A DNA stretch of 64,000 bases. Origin: Ignavibacteriaceae bacterium. GTDB taxonomy: Bacteria; Bacteroidota; Ignavibacteria; Ignavibacteriales; Ignavibacteriaceae. Under the pieces are notes generated by a model. The model saw only the letters and a list, made by a program, of their open reading frames with translations. It made no database searches and was not told where the DNA came from. The stretch is from NCBI GenBank assembly GCA_013388525.1, contig JACAFA010000241.1:67959-131958 (forward strand), given 5' to 3'. The translations under genes were made by a program, and so were the position numbers. Positions 43,362-54,534 of this stretch are shown here, in pieces (position 1 is the stretch's first letter; each line of letters opens with the position of its first letter).

Positions 43362-44317
43362 ACAAGTGCATTGCAGCCGTTGATATGGGCACAAACTCAT
43401 TTCACCTGATAATTGTTCAGGTTAAAAGTGATGGTTCATTTAAAATTATTGACAGAGAAAGGGAAGTAATTCGTCTCGGCTCTCACAAAGGAAAAGAATT
43501 TACATGGATATCCGAAGGTGAAATGGAAAAGGCAATTGATGTACTGAGAGACTTTGGAAAAATTGCACAGTTTTATAAGGCAGAAATAAGAGCAATTGCA
43601 ACAAGCGCAATTAGAGAAGCAAAAAATAAAAGTGAGTTTATTGACCGCGTATTTGAAGAAACTGGTATAACAGTAGAAGCAGTTGATGGTAAAGTTGAAG
43701 CAGAGTTAATTTATCTTGGTGTTCAGCATGCTCTTGATGTTAAAGATAAAAGGATTTTATGTGTTGATATTGGAGGAGGCAGTACAGAGTTTCTTCTTGG
43801 CGAGAATGGAATTTCAGAATTTGCCGAGAGTATTAAAATCGGAGCAGTTAGACTCAGTAAAATGTTCTTCCCTGATTTTCATCTGACTGAATCAGGAATT
43901 GATATGTGCAGGCAATACATAAAAGACAAGCTTAATTATAATACCAATCTTCATCCAAATCATATATTTGATGTTGCAGTTGGAAGTTCAGGGACGATTG
44001 TAGCTGCAGCTTCAATCATATCTTTCCGGCGCAGCGGAAAATTTAAAAAAACATTAAATGGATTTACGTTCACTGCAAATGAAATCTTTGAATTGACTTC
44101 GGATGTGCTCAAATGTGAATCTCCTGTTGACCGGCTTTTCATTGAAGGAATGGAAATAAAAAGAGCAGATATAATTCCGGCAGGATTATTAATTCTTAGT
44201 GAGGTCTTCAATGCATTCAAGCTGAAAGAGATGACAGTTTCTGAAAATGCATTGAGAGAAGGAATTATTGTAAATACAATCATGAAAATGGATGAATTCA
44301 AGACTTTATTAGTCTAG
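43358..44317 (+). CDS. Ppx/GppA phosphatase family protein
   Basis: A 319-residue exopolyphosphatase or pppGpp phosphatase of the ASKHA fold. The phosphate-1 loop is AAVDMGTNSFHLIIVQV and the phosphate-2 loop LCVDIGGGSTEFLLGENG. The motif ATSAIREAKNKSEFIDRVFE and the C-terminal DRLFIEGMEIKRADIIPAGL complete the family pattern. It lacks the extra C-terminal HD-like domain of long Ppx enzymes. Whether it acts on polyphosphate or pppGpp cannot be told. Confidence 0.9.
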   Translation: MNKCIAAVDMGTNSFHLIIVQVKSDGSFKIIDREREVIRLGSHKGKEFTWISEGEMEKAIDVLRDFGKIAQFYKAEIRAIATSAIREAKNKSEFIDRVFEETGITVEAVDGKVEAELIYLGVQHALDVKDKRILCVDIGGGSTEFLLGENGISEFAESIKIGAVRLSKMFFPDFHLTESGIDMCRQYIKDKLNYNTNLHPNHIFDVAVGSSGTIVAAASIISFRRSGKFKKTLNGFTFTANEIFELTSDVLKCESPVDRLFIEGMEIKRADIIPAGLLILSEVFNAFKLKEMTVSENALREGIIVNTIMKMDEFKTLLV

Positions 44318-44379
44318 CTTTCTTTACCTTTAACAATAGCATACCTCTCACTATATTTACACGCAAATAATCTACCTTA

Positions 44380-46173
44380 ATGGAACAAATAAGAAATTTC
44401 TGCATAATTGCACACATAGACCACGGTAAATCCACTATTGCCGACAGGCTTCTGGAAAAAACCGGTGCGGTAACTGAACGTGAGGCAAAAGCTCAGGTTC
44501 TGGATGATATGGATCTGGAAAGAGAACGAGGAATTACTATAAAATCTCACGCCATCCAGATGCATTACACTGCAAAAAATGGTGAAAAATATATTCTCAA
44601 TTTAATCGATACTCCCGGTCACGTTGATTTTAGCTATGAAGTTTCGCGTTCACTTGCAGCCTGTGAAGGCGCATTGCTCGTGGTTGATGCTGCACAGGGT
44701 GTTGAAGCACAAACAATCAGTAATCTATATCTTGCACTCGATGCAGGATTGGAAATAATTCCTGTTCTTAACAAAATAGATTTACCAAGTGCTGAGATTG
44801 AAAGAATTTCTAAACAGGTGATTGATTTGATTGGATGTAAAGAAGAAGATATTCTTAAAGTAAGTGCAAAAGCGAATATCGGGATAGATGAACTGCTGGA
44901 AGAAATTGTAAAAAGAATTCCTCCGCCAAAAGGAGATCCGGATGCACCGCTTCAGGCATTAATTTTTGATTCGATATTTGATTCTTATCGCGGTGCTGTT
45001 GCATATATTCGGGTGTTTAACGGAACTCTTCGTACAAACGATAAAATAAAATTTTTCGCAACCGACAAAGTAATGGACGCTGAGGAAATCGGAGTACTCG
45101 GTTTAAAGAAGATCAAAGTTGATGAACTTTCCGCCGGTAACGTTGGATATCTTATCGCTGGAATTAAGGACGTAAGACATACAAAAGTTGGCGATACCGT
45201 AACTCATGCAAAAAATAGTGCTGATAAACCGCTTCCCGGTTATAAGGAAGTTAAACCAATGGTTTACAGCGGATTGTATCCGACAGATTCAGATGATTAC
45301 GAAGGTTTGCGTGATGCTCTTGAAAAATTCAGGTTGAATGATTCAGCACTCGTCTATCAGCCGGAAACTTCTGCTGCACTCGGTTTTGGTTTCAGATGCG
45401 GTTTCCTCGGACTTCTTCATATGGAAATAGTACAGGAAAGATTGCACAGGGAATATGATCAGACAATTATTACAACACTTCCAAACGTTGAGTATTATGT
45501 TTATAATAAAAGAGGAGAAAGGATAATTGTTGATAACCCTGCAGAGATGCCTCCGATTGGTGAGATTGAAAGAATCGAAGAGCCTTATATAAAAGCGCAG
45601 ATTGTTACTCCAAGCGAATATGTTGGAAATATTATGAAACTCTCGATGGAAAAAAGAGGCACATACAAAAACACAACATATCTTGATCCTACAAGAGCGG
45701 ATCTTCAATTTGAATTTCCGCTTTCAGAAATAATTTTTGATTTTTACGATAAGTTAAAATCAACGACACGCGGCTATGCATCTTTTGATTATGAATATAT
45801 GGGCTATGTTGAATCTGATCTTGTTAAGCTTGATATTTTATTAAATGGTGATCCTGTTGATGCTCTTTCGATGATTGTCCATCGTGATAAAGCTTATGAT
45901 TGGGGAAGGAAAGTCTGTACAAAATTAAAAGACCTTATTCCAAGGCAGATGTTTGAAGTTTCAATACAGGCTGCGATCGGTACGAAAGTAATTTCAAAAT
46001 CCGTTGTAAAAGCTTTGAGAAAAAATGTTCTTGCAAAATGTTACGGTGGTGATATCACCAGAAAAAGAAAACTGCTCGAAAAACAAAAGGAAGGTAAAAA
46101 GAGAATGAAACAAGTGGGGAATGTTGAAATTCCACAGGAAGCATTTTTAGCGGTACTCCAGATAGAGGAATAA
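44380..46173 (+). CDS. lepA: Elongation factor 4 (LepA)
   Basis: A 597-residue translational GTPase. GTP motifs are [41 protein letters not shown] and [11 protein letters not shown]. Later domains end in the LepA-specific C-terminal domain with [20 protein letters not shown] and [15 protein letters not shown]. It acts on stalled or mis-translocated ribosomes. lepB follows 4 bases after the stop, the classic lepA-lepB order. Confidence 0.97.
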   Translation: MEQIRNFCIIAHIDHGKSTIADRLLEKTGAVTEREAKAQVLDDMDLERERGITIKSHAIQMHYTAKNGEKYILNLIDTPGHVDFSYEVSRSLAACEGALLVVDAAQGVEAQTISNLYLALDAGLEIIPVLNKIDLPSAEIERISKQVIDLIGCKEEDILKVSAKANIGIDELLEEIVKRIPPPKGDPDAPLQALIFDSIFDSYRGAVAYIRVFNGTLRTNDKIKFFATDKVMDAEEIGVLGLKKIKVDELSAGNVGYLIAGIKDVRHTKVGDTVTHAKNSADKPLPGYKEVKPMVYSGLYPTDSDDYEGLRDALEKFRLNDSALVYQPETSAALGFGFRCGFLGLLHMEIVQERLHREYDQTIITTLPNVEYYVYNKRGERIIVDNPAEMPPIGEIERIEEPYIKAQIVTPSEYVGNIMKLSMEKRGTYKNTTYLDPTRADLQFEFPLSEIIFDFYDKLKSTTRGYASFDYEYMGYVESDLVKLDILLNGDPVDALSMIVHRDKAYDWGRKVCTKLKDLIPRQMFEVSIQAAIGTKVISKSVVKALRKNVLAKCYGGDITRKRKLLEKQKEGKKRMKQVGNVEIPQEAFLAVLQIEE

Positions 46174-46177
46174 TTTT

Positions 46178-47047
46178 ATGGGGAATTTTTTTAAAAAACT
46201 TTTCAAATTTTTTAAAGTTGTTTTACTGGTTGCTCTTATTGCTTTAATAATTAAAGCGTTTGCATTTGATGCCTTTCAGATACCCAGCACTTCAATGGAG
46301 AATACTCTTAAACCGGGTGATTTTATTTTAGCAAACAAGTTTGCTTATCATATCTCAACTCCCAGGGAAATACCTTATACTAATGTGCATTTAACTCAAC
46401 ACAAATTTTTTGAAGTTGATAAACCGAAAATAAATGATGTGGTTGTATTTGAATTTCCGGAGGGCTTTGAAAATGATCCTCTCAGAAGCGGTTCGAAATA
46501 CGTTAAAAGGATTATTGCCGGTCCTCACGATACACTCAGAATAACAGACGGTAAAATTTTTGTTAATGGGAAAACTATTGATCTGCCCGAAACATTCAAG
46601 ACTCTGAATTACATCGAAAAAGATGATTGGGTGCACGATGAAATTATTTATCCTCCGGGAGCTAAATGGAACAGAGTAAGCTACGGACCAATAATAATCC
46701 CTGCTAAAGGTGATACAATAAAAATTTCACCCGAGAACTTTGAGCGCTGGCAATCTGTTATAGTAATGGATCATGGTGAACGCTCATTACTTTCTGAAGG
46801 GACAATAGTAACTCTTGATGGCAAAGCAATTTTTGAATATGTCCTTACCCAGGAGCATTATTTTGTGATTGGCGATAACTTTGAAGCAAGTATGGACAGC
46901 CGTCATTTTGGTTTTATTACTGATAACATGATTGTCGGTAAAGCTATGTTTATTTACTGGTCATTTGATTCAGAAAAAGTTGCACCCGGACCTCTTGGAT
47001 TTCTTTCAGCCATCAGAGCTGATAGAATTTTCAAGGGACTAAATTAA
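46178..47047 (+). CDS. lepB: Signal peptidase I
   Basis: A 289-residue S26A peptidase that cleaves Sec signal peptides. One N-terminal membrane helix (about 13-32) is followed by the catalytic Ser39 in FQIPSTSMENTLKPGDFI and the general base Lys110 in GSKYVKRIIAGPHDTL. The terminal signature is YFVIGDNFEASMDSRHFGFI. The insert between boxes is long, as often in Bacteroidota. It is immediately downstream of lepA. Confidence 0.95.
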   Translation: MGNFFKKLFKFFKVVLLVALIALIIKAFAFDAFQIPSTSMENTLKPGDFILANKFAYHISTPREIPYTNVHLTQHKFFEVDKPKINDVVVFEFPEGFENDPLRSGSKYVKRIIAGPHDTLRITDGKIFVNGKTIDLPETFKTLNYIEKDDWVHDEIIYPPGAKWNRVSYGPIIIPAKGDTIKISPENFERWQSVIVMDHGERSLLSEGTIVTLDGKAIFEYVLTQEHYFVIGDNFEASMDSRHFGFITDNMIVGKAMFIYWSFDSEKVAPGPLGFLSAIRADRIFKGLN

Positions 47048-47071
47048 GTTTTATAAAATTTTTTATTCATT

Positions 47072-49060
47072 ATGAAAAATTATATCCTTTGGATATTTAT
47101 TGTTTTCACATCAATAAGCTTTTCTCAGCAAAAGTATTTCATCTATTTTAAAGATAAAGGTATTGAATCATCGGTGAAACTTGAAAAAAGCAGTCCGGTT
47201 TACAATTCTGCATTGTCTCTTCTTTCAATTAAAAGTATTGAAAGAAGAATTAAAAATTTAGGTGAAGATTACTTTATCACTTATGAAGATTTGCCTCTTA
47301 ATCAGGACTACATTTCGCAGCTTGAAAAAGCCGGAATCAGGATTCAAAACAAACTTCGCTGGTTTAACGCTGTTACTGCTTACCTGACTGAAACAAAAAA
47401 AAATAAAGCAGCCGGTTTTCCTTTTGTTGAAAAAATTGAACCGGTTAGAAAATTCGTTTTCAAATCTCCTGAAGTAAACGAAGCATCTTTTTTATTGAAA
47501 CAACCCACTAACCAATTTTCATTTGATTATGGTCAGTCTTTTGGTCAGCTTCAGCTTTCTGACATTCCTGCGGTTCATTCGAAGGGAATTACCGGACAAG
47601 GTGTTCTTCTTGGTTTACTGGATACAGGTTTCAACTGGAAAAATCATGAATCATTAAAAGATGCAACTGTGGTAGCTGAATATGATTTCATATTCAAAGA
47701 CAACTCAACACAAAACGATGCTCTCGATCACCCTGACCAGCACAATCACGGAACTCTGGTCTTTTCAATCGTTGGAGGATTTAAAGATAGTTCTCTGATC
47801 GGTTCCGCTTTCGGCTCTGACTTTATTCTGGCAAAAACAGAAGACATCAGAAGCGAAAAGCATATTGAAGAAGACAACTATGCTGCGGCACTTGAGTGGA
47901 TGGAAAGTTACGGAGTTGATATAACAAGCAGCTCTTTAGGTTACAGCACTTTCGATTCGCCGGAGTTTTCTTATAGTTATTCAGATATGGATGGAAAAAC
48001 CACAATTGTTACAAAAGCTGCAGAGCTGGCTTTCAGAAGAGGAGTTGTTACTATCACTTCAGCAGGCAACGAAGGTTCAACTTCCTGGCGATACATAACT
48101 GCACCTGCTGATGGAATAAATACTCTCGCAATCGGTGCTGTTAATAACAGTAATGAAGTTGCAGCATTCAGCAGTCGTGGACCGTCGTATGATGGCAGAA
48201 TTAAACCCGATGTTGTTACGCAGGGAGTAAGTGTTTATTGTGCAAACCCGGGAAATTTTTCAGGTTATATTACCGCAAGCGGAACTTCAGTTTCTGCTCC
48301 TATTGCAAGTGGAATCGCTGCGTTACTCTTATCAGCTTATCCACATCTGAAAAATACTCAGGTAAGGAGTATTCTTACTGAAACTGCTGATGGTAGTGCT
48401 TCACCGGATAATGACAGAGGTTATGGATTACTTTCAGCGGTGAAAGCAATTGAATTCCCAAATCTTAAGACTTCGGAAGGAACATATATCCTGAATAAAA
48501 TGTTCATAGTAAAAAATAATATCTTTCCGCAAACAGTTTTTATTCACTATTCCACCAATGGTATTGATTATACAGAAACACAGATGCAGTTTAGCGATAG
48601 TTCGAATTACACTTTTAAATTCCCGTATTTATTTAATGATGAACTGGTTGATTTTTATTTTACCTACGAGGATAACACCGGAGCTTCTTTCAGAGAACCG
48701 GTAAGTAGTAATTATAAATTTTATTATGGTTCGCTTGATATAAGTCTTAATACAGAGATAAACAAAGTTTATTCTGATTACCTAGTTAGTGAGCCTTATC
48801 CGAATCCGTTTTATCCTGGTATAAATACATTTACTTCTGTTCAAATTAAATCATTAGGAAATGAAAACCTTACAATAAGAATTATAGACCCATTAGGTCA
48901 GCAAGCAGGATATTACAGTACAGTAACCATCGATGGTGAAAACAGATTTGACTGGTATGGTAAAAATGAAAATGGTGTACCAATGGCAAGCGGCGTTTAT
49001 TATTTTCTGATCGATTTGAATGGTAAGCAATATAGCCGGAATCTTGTCCTTTTAAGGTAA
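47072..49060 (+). CDS. Subtilisin-like serine protease with T9SS sorting domain
   Basis: A 662-residue secreted protease. The signal peptide (1-18, ending SISFS) precedes a propeptide (about 20-130). The S8 catalytic triad is Asp184 in LLGLLDTGFNW, His226 in DQHNHGTLVFS and Ser406 in ITASGTSVSAPIASG, with oxyanion Asn333 in TSAGNEGST. A C-terminal T9SS sorting domain (about 575-662) holds SEPYPNPFYPGINTF, a variant of the usual FPNPFNPST. It should be exported across the outer membrane by the type IX system and released or attached at the surface. Confidence 0.93.
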   Translation: MKNYILWIFIVFTSISFSQQKYFIYFKDKGIESSVKLEKSSPVYNSALSLLSIKSIERRIKNLGEDYFITYEDLPLNQDYISQLEKAGIRIQNKLRWFNAVTAYLTETKKNKAAGFPFVEKIEPVRKFVFKSPEVNEASFLLKQPTNQFSFDYGQSFGQLQLSDIPAVHSKGITGQGVLLGLLDTGFNWKNHESLKDATVVAEYDFIFKDNSTQNDALDHPDQHNHGTLVFSIVGGFKDSSLIGSAFGSDFILAKTEDIRSEKHIEEDNYAAALEWMESYGVDITSSSLGYSTFDSPEFSYSYSDMDGKTTIVTKAAELAFRRGVVTITSAGNEGSTSWRYITAPADGINTLAIGAVNNSNEVAAFSSRGPSYDGRIKPDVVTQGVSVYCANPGNFSGYITASGTSVSAPIASGIAALLLSAYPHLKNTQVRSILTETADGSASPDNDRGYGLLSAVKAIEFPNLKTSEGTYILNKMFIVKNNIFPQTVFIHYSTNGIDYTETQMQFSDSSNYTFKFPYLFNDELVDFYFTYEDNTGASFREPVSSNYKFYYGSLDISLNTEINKVYSDYLVSEPYPNPFYPGINTFTSVQIKSLGNENLTIRIIDPLGQQAGYYSTVTIDGENRFDWYGKNENGVPMASGVYYFLIDLNGKQYSRNLVLLR

Positions 49061-49201
49061 TCAGCAAACTTTTCACAACTTTGAAATTTTTTATTTCGTA
49101 ACTCCTTTATAAATCTTTTAATTAAGAAGGAATCCTCTTTATTAAGTTTAGCCAGATTTTCTTAATTTTCTTAACACCTACTCACTTTTCATTTAAAAAA
49201 T

Positions 49202-49843
49202 ATGGACAAAATAATACTAGCTTCACAATTAGAATATATTTCATCATTCCGAAAGAAAACGGACAGCCTTATCGAAGAAATGGAAACTTATGCTAAAGAG
49301 CATAACGTGCCGATTCTTTACTGGCAATCAGCAGAATTTTTAGAGCAATTAGTTCTTATAAAAAATCCAAAAAGAGTTCTGGAATTGGGTACGGCTATCG
49401 GATATTCGACTATCAGGATTGCGAGGAACTTAAAAGGTAAATCTGTTATTCATTCAATTGAGAAAAGTGCAGATAATATTACGGTAGCTAAAGAATTTAT
49501 TACGAAGTCCGGCTTGATAAATAAAATTAAAGTGCTGGAAGGAGATGCAGTAAACGTTATGCCTCAGCTAAAAAAGAAGTACGATATAATTTTTCTGGAT
49601 GCTGATAAGGAAGATTATAAAAGACTGTTTGATTATTCTCTTGTTCTCTTACGAAAAGGTGGAATAATGGTCGTTGATAATCTATTATGGCATGGTTACG
49701 CTGCTTCAAGCAGAGTTCCGCCAGAATATAAGGAATCAACAAAGCATATTCGTGAATTCAATTTATTATTTATGAATCAACCAAATCTTAGATCTTCAAT
49801 TATTCCTGTTGGAGATGGATTAGGATTGGGTGTTAAACTCTGA
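49202..49843 (+). CDS. SAM-dependent O-methyltransferase (TrmR/COMT-like)
   Basis: A 213-residue methyltransferase of the O-methyltransferase family 3. The SAM loop is RVLELGTAIGYSTIRIARNL. The catalytic-metal region is IIFLDADKEDYKRLFDYSLV with GGIMVVDNLLWHG. The length and motifs fit TrmR (tRNA uridine-5-oxyacetate pathway methyltransferase) as well as small-molecule O-methyltransferases; the sequence does not decide. Confidence 0.88.
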   Translation: MDKIILASQLEYISSFRKKTDSLIEEMETYAKEHNVPILYWQSAEFLEQLVLIKNPKRVLELGTAIGYSTIRIARNLKGKSVIHSIEKSADNITVAKEFITKSGLINKIKVLEGDAVNVMPQLKKKYDIIFLDADKEDYKRLFDYSLVLLRKGGIMVVDNLLWHGYAASSRVPPEYKESTKHIREFNLLFMNQPNLRSSIIPVGDGLGLGVKL

Positions 49844-49859
49844 CTTAATTCAGTTTATT

Positions 49860-50288
49860 ATGACATTAAATTTTTCTGACAAAAACTTTTTATCGCAGGT
49901 TGAAGATTATACTTCTAACATTCTTCAAAAAAAAGAAGATTTAAAAAAAATACTTGATACAGTAGCTGTAAATGGCAAAGAAGAAGATTTTGAAAAGTTA
50001 ACCTTTACATCAAAATATATTTGCGGAATGATGCGGGTTCTTAATGCTGCGCCCAGTATACCTGAAGTAAGCAGTATTGATCAACTTAAAAAAGATTTAA
50101 ATGAAAGTATCAATAAGGGAATAGAACAATTGAAGGAAATAATTTCATTTAGTTCTGAAACTCAAAGAAATTATTTCAATAAAACATATTTTACTCTCAC
50201 AAAGCAGAACTTTGCTAATCTTTCACAGTTGTTCTCTGATTTAGAATCAGTGAAAAAGTATATCAACTATTTAAAACGACAAATCTGA
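49860..50288 (+). CDS. Helical protein of unknown function
   Basis: About 142 residues starting MTLNFSDKNFLSQVEDYTSN; the frame is open from GTG 49830, inside the preceding gene. It appears entirely alpha-helical with charged amphipathic runs (ILQKKEDLKKILDTVAVNG, LKKDLNESINKGIEQLKEII) and a single CGMMRVLNAAPSIPEVSS turn. I recognise no family. It sits convergent to the MarR gene, 2 bases from its stop. Confidence 0.5.
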   Translation: MTLNFSDKNFLSQVEDYTSNILQKKEDLKKILDTVAVNGKEEDFEKLTFTSKYICGMMRVLNAAPSIPEVSSIDQLKKDLNESINKGIEQLKEIISFSSETQRNYFNKTYFTLTKQNFANLSQLFSDLESVKKYINYLKRQI

Positions 50289-50290
50289 AA

Positions 50291-50743
50291 TTACTTCTCA
50301 GGTTTCTTCAACCAGTTTTCAAGTGCCTCGAGTAAATGCTGCATTGCAGTGATCAGCGGTTCGTGTTGCGAAGGTTCAATATCCTGAAGTATTTCATTAT
50401 GAATCTGTATATACGCCTTGTTTAGCTGGTTCACAAGTTGTTTGCCTCTTCTTGAAAGCATAACCCTCATATTCCTTCTATCATCAGGATTAATTTCTCT
50501 GATTATATATTCTTTCTCCACAAGACCATCAATAATTCGTGTCAACCGGCTCGGGCTAAGACTCATTCGTTCGGCAATTTTTTTGTTGTTAATACTTTCA
50601 TCTGTTCCGAATAACCTTAAACATCTGAACTCTGCCTGTGTTAAATTGTGAACCGTTGCAAGTCGTACTTCTTTCTCCTGACAATTTGCCAGTAAGCTAA
50701 AAGTTAGGTTAGCTAAACGTTCTGCGGTTTGATGTGTGTCCAT
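50291..50743 (-). CDS. MarR-family transcriptional regulator
   Basis: A 150-residue winged-helix regulator. The recognition-helix region is IAERMSLSPSRLTRIIDGLV and the wing is IIREINPDDRRNMRVMLSRR. Long N- and C-terminal helices form the dimer interface. The N-terminal Cys-containing helix (LLANCQEKEVRLATVHN) could sense oxidants, which is inference. A 9-bp inverted repeat 40 bases upstream (50783-50809) is a likely autoregulatory site. A GGGGAAATT site precedes the ATG. Confidence 0.9.
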   Translation of the reverse strand: MDTHQTAERLANLTFSLLANCQEKEVRLATVHNLTQAEFRCLRLFGTDESINNKKIAERMSLSPSRLTRIIDGLVEKEYIIREINPDDRRNMRVMLSRRGKQLVNQLNKAYIQIHNEILQDIEPSQHEPLITAMQHLLEALENWLKKPEK

Positions 50744-50782
50744 AATTTCCCCGGGTTTGTGTAATTGTAAATATTGTTCATA

Positions 50783-50809
50783 TCAAATATCAGTAATAAC
50801 GATATTTGA
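50783..50809. promoter_or_regulatory. Inverted repeat upstream of marR-type gene (putative operator)
   Basis: TCAAATATC (50783-50791) and GATATTTGA (50801-50809) are perfect reverse complements with 9 bases between them. The pair lies between the divergent-side neighbours, 40 bases upstream of the MarR start, in the size range of MarR dimer operators. Confidence 0.5.
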
Positions 50810-50863
50810 ATCAAGTAACATCAACATTTTTTTTGAACAATTATTAGCAGGACGAGAAATAAT

Positions 50864-51487
50864 TCATTTATAAACAGTTTCGCTTTGGGTTACTAATTTA
50901 ATTTTGTTTTTACCTGCCTCCGATAGTTTCTGTGAAATCTGTTCAATTTTATCCGATTTTAGTAAGCAGAATATTGTTAAAGATTCCTGATAATCAGAGT
51001 TTAATATTATTGAATTATTATTGGATAAAATTCTGTGTATAAAACTAACCTGTTCATATTCTGCTGATATGGTAGCTTTTTGAAAAAGTTGTCGGGTGGA
51101 AATCTTAGAATTGTTTATAACTTCAAAAGCTGAAAGGTAATATGCTTTGCCCAGGGGGCCAACACCCAGCTTTACTCCTCCGAAAATTCTTGAAACAATT
51201 ATTAGTTGATTTCTCAGACTGAAATGCTCAATTGCATTAAGTATTCTTATACCGGCAGTTCCGTTTGGTTCACCTGCATCGGAATAGCGAACTGTTCCAT
51301 CAGCTAACTTGAATGCATAACAATGATGAGATGCATCAAAATATTTCTTTTTAGCATTTGTGAGATATTCCTTTACTCCGGTTTCAGAATTAACCGGATA
51401 AATCTGTGCAATAAAAGAGGATTTGTTAAATACTGTAGTGACTTCATTAAAATCATCTACTGTTTGTATTTCATTCGGTAGATTCAT
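50864..51487 (-). CDS. YigZ/IMPACT-family protein
   Basis: About 207 residues from ATG 51487 (the open frame extends to 51532). The UPF0029/IMPACT N-terminal domain (1-115) has the family motifs YFDASHHCYAFKL, YSDAGEPNGTAGIRILNAI and RIFGGVKLGVGPLGKAYYL. The C-terminal DUF1949-like part (about 130-207) is a ferredoxin-type fold. The function is not firmly known; relatives are linked to translation regulation. Confidence 0.88.
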   Translation of the reverse strand: MNLPNEIQTVDDFNEVTTVFNKSSFIAQIYPVNSETGVKEYLTNAKKKYFDASHHCYAFKLADGTVRYSDAGEPNGTAGIRILNAIEHFSLRNQLIIVSRIFGGVKLGVGPLGKAYYLSAFEVINNSKISTRQLFQKATISAEYEQVSFIHRILSNNNSIILNSDYQESLTIFCLLKSDKIEQISQKLSEAGKNKIKLVTQSETVYK

Positions 51488-51578
51488 ATCAGAAAAGTTG
51501 TACAGTGCAAAGCATTTATAATTGATTATCAAACCTTCAATGGCTAATATAGCTAATTAAAATTTTATTTACCTTTCC

Positions 51579-54401
51579 TTGGAAAAAGAATTTATAACAA
51601 TCAAGGGTGCAAGAGAGCACAATCTTAAGAACATTGATCTTGAGATTCCGCGTGATACATTTACGGTGATTACCGGGCTTTCCGGTTCCGGGAAATCATC
51701 ACTTGCCTTCGATACAATTTATGCTGAAGGTCAGCGGCGTTATATCGAATCGCTCTCTGCATACGCACGTCAGTTTCTTGATATGCTCGAAAAACCTGAT
51801 GTTGACCTGATTGAAGGTTTAAGTCCTGCAATATCAATTGAGCAAAAATCCACCACAGGCAATCCTCGTTCAACAGTTGGAACCGTTACAGAAATTTACG
51901 ATTACCTTAGACTTCTTTTTGCCCGGGTTGGAATTCCCCATTGTTACAATTGCGGGAAGCCTGTAAAAAAGCAATCTTCCAATCAGATTATTGACTCAAT
52001 CATTTCAACATTCAAGAATAAAAAAATATTAATTCTTTCTCCTTTAATCAGGGGCAGAAAAGGTCACTATAAAGAATTATTTGAAGAAGTTCTTTCTGAT
52101 GGATTTTTAAGAGTAAGAGTTGAAGGTGAAATATTCGAAATAACAAAAGGCTTTCAGGTTGATCGTTACAAAATTCACAACATTGAAATTGTTGTTGACA
52201 GATTTACTGTTAACGAATCCAGCCATTCAAGAATTAGTGAATCAGTTGAAGTTGCTTTGAATTATGGTGAAGGAAGTATTATTGTCAATGACGGAAAAGA
52301 GGACCATTTTTACAGCAGACAGCTTGCCTGTATCGATTGTGGGATTAGTTACCGGGAACTTGCACCAAATTCGTTTTCGTTTAACTCACCATATGGTTCA
52401 TGTCAGGAGTGTGAAGGTCTTGGCGAAAAAAAAGAAATTGATATTAACCTGATTATTCCTGATTGGGATAAATCTATTAACGATGAAGGTCTTGCTCCAC
52501 TTGGTAAACCGCGAAAGATATGGTTTTTCACACAGCTTGAAGCTGTTGCAAAAAGTTATGGCTTTGATTTTGACACTCCGCTGAAAAAATTAACTGAAAC
52601 TCAAAAAGATGTAATAATAAACGGAAGTAAAGAAAGAATTTCTTTTACATACACTTACGGTGGTGGCAAACCTGTTCAGTATATGCATCGGTTTTCAGGT
52701 ATCATCAAATACCTGAAACATTATTATGATTCAACATCATCAAACAGTATCCGCGAATGGGTTGAATCTTTTATGAATACAAAAAATTGTTCAGCCTGTA
52801 ACGGTGGAAGATTGAGAAAAGAATCTTTGGCTGTTAAATTCAACGGAAAAAATATAAGTGAGATAACATCTCTTTCAATCTTAAGAGCGCTGGAATTTTT
52901 TAAGAACGTAAAGCTTAAAGGAAATGAAGCACTGATTGCAAAACCAATTCTTAAAGAAGTTAATGAAAGATTGGAATTTCTTCATAATGTAGGATTAGAC
53001 TATTTAACGCTGGGCCGCTCTGCAAGAACTTTATCCGGCGGCGAATCTCAAAGAATCAGACTTGCAACTCAAATCGGTACCCAGCTTGCTGGTGTGTTGT
53101 ATGTTCTCGATGAACCTTCAATCGGACTTCATCAAAGCGATAATATTAAACTTATCAATTCACTAAAAAACCTTCGTGATCTCGGGAATACAATCATTGT
53201 TGTAGAACACGACAGGGAAACAATTCAAAGCTCAGATTTTATGATTGATCTTGGTCCCGGTGCAGGAGAACACGGTGGTAAAGTTATAATGGAAGGTGAA
53301 ACGAAAAAGCTTCTGAACTCTGACAATGGTTTCGATTCAATTACACTTTCCTATTTAAGAAGCAGAGAAAAAATCAAAATGCCTGAGAAGAGAAGGAAAG
53401 GCAATGGAAAATTTATAACTCTTATCGGTGCAAAAGGAAATAATCTGAAGAATATTAATCTGAAAATTCCTCTCGGCACTTTAACTTTAATTACAGGAGT
53501 GAGCGGCTCGGGTAAATCATCGGTGCTGAATGAAACGCTTGTAAAAATATTAATGAATAAGTTATACAAGTCTAAATCTGTTCCGCTTCCGTATGAAAAA
53601 ATTGAAGGATTAGAAAACATTGATAAAGTTATTGAGATAGATCAGTCACCAATTGGAAGAACGCCACGTTCAAATCCTGCAACTTATACTGGTTTATTCA
53701 CTCACATTCGTGACTTGTTTGCACAGCTTCCTGAAGCTAAAATGAGAGGATACAAAACCGGAAGATTCAGCTTTAATGTTGCAGGTGGAAGATGTGAAGA
53801 ATGTAATGGTGATGGACTGAAGAAAATTGAAATGAATTTCCTGCCTGATGTTTATGTTCATTGCGATTCCTGTAAAGGTAAAAGATACAACAGGGAAACT
53901 CTCGAAGTTCTCTATAAAACAAAATCAATTGCTGATGTTTTGGGAATGCGTGTTTCTGAAGCGCTGGATTTTTTTGAAGACCTTCCACGCATTAAAAGAA
54001 AAATAAAAGCATTGAATGACGTTGGATTGGGTTACATTACTCTTGGTCAGCAGGCAACAACTCTTTCCGGCGGAGAAGCACAAAGAGTAAAGCTCGCAAC
54101 CGAATTGAGTAAAGTTTCAACCGGCAAAACACTTTATGTTCTTGATGAACCCACAACCGGACTTCACTTTGAAGATGTGAGAATTTTACTTGATGTTCTC
54201 AATAAGCTTGTTGATAAAGGTAATACCATTGTTGTTGTTGAGCATAATATGGATGTGATAAAAATGGCTGACTGGATAATTGACCTTGGTCCCGGCGGCG
54301 GTGAGTTTGGCGGAAAGATTGTAGCTGAAGGCACACCTGAACAGGTAATCAAAAATTCTAAAAGTGTTACAGGGAAATTCCTTCGAAGTGAATTTTTATA
54401 A
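51579..54401 (+). CDS. uvrA: Excinuclease ABC subunit A
   Basis: A 940-residue UvrA, the damage-recognition ATPase of nucleotide excision repair. Two ABC ATPase cores have Walker A loops [16 protein letters not shown] and [16 protein letters not shown], and signatures [15 protein letters not shown] and [15 protein letters not shown]. Zinc-binding segments are [11 protein letters not shown] with [15 protein letters not shown], and [15 protein letters not shown] with [16 protein letters not shown]. The start is TTG 51579; no ATG is near the conserved N-terminus. Confidence 0.97.
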   Translation: MEKEFITIKGAREHNLKNIDLEIPRDTFTVITGLSGSGKSSLAFDTIYAEGQRRYIESLSAYARQFLDMLEKPDVDLIEGLSPAISIEQKSTTGNPRSTVGTVTEIYDYLRLLFARVGIPHCYNCGKPVKKQSSNQIIDSIISTFKNKKILILSPLIRGRKGHYKELFEEVLSDGFLRVRVEGEIFEITKGFQVDRYKIHNIEIVVDRFTVNESSHSRISESVEVALNYGEGSIIVNDGKEDHFYSRQLACIDCGISYRELAPNSFSFNSPYGSCQECEGLGEKKEIDINLIIPDWDKSINDEGLAPLGKPRKIWFFTQLEAVAKSYGFDFDTPLKKLTETQKDVIINGSKERISFTYTYGGGKPVQYMHRFSGIIKYLKHYYDSTSSNSIREWVESFMNTKNCSACNGGRLRKESLAVKFNGKNISEITSLSILRALEFFKNVKLKGNEALIAKPILKEVNERLEFLHNVGLDYLTLGRSARTLSGGESQRIRLATQIGTQLAGVLYVLDEPSIGLHQSDNIKLINSLKNLRDLGNTIIVVEHDRETIQSSDFMIDLGPGAGEHGGKVIMEGETKKLLNSDNGFDSITLSYLRSREKIKMPEKRRKGNGKFITLIGAKGNNLKNINLKIPLGTLTLITGVSGSGKSSVLNETLVKILMNKLYKSKSVPLPYEKIEGLENIDKVIEIDQSPIGRTPRSNPATYTGLFTHIRDLFAQLPEAKMRGYKTGRFSFNVAGGRCEECNGDGLKKIEMNFLPDVYVHCDSCKGKRYNRETLEVLYKTKSIADVLGMRVSEALDFFEDLPRIKRKIKALNDVGLGYITLGQQATTLSGGEAQRVKLATELSKVSTGKTLYVLDEPTTGLHFEDVRILLDVLNKLVDKGNTIVVVEHNMDVIKMADWIIDLGPGGGEFGGKIVAEGTPEQVIKNSKSVTGKFLRSEFL

Positions 54402-54534
54402 GCCTTATCAGTTGAATATTCCCCAAAATTTATAGTCCTTTAACTAATGTTGAGAATTATTCGCTTGCTACAGCGACGCTTTTTACTTACATTTCTTCTG
54501 CGATTTCAATAACAAATTTAAAAAGGATTGAAAA

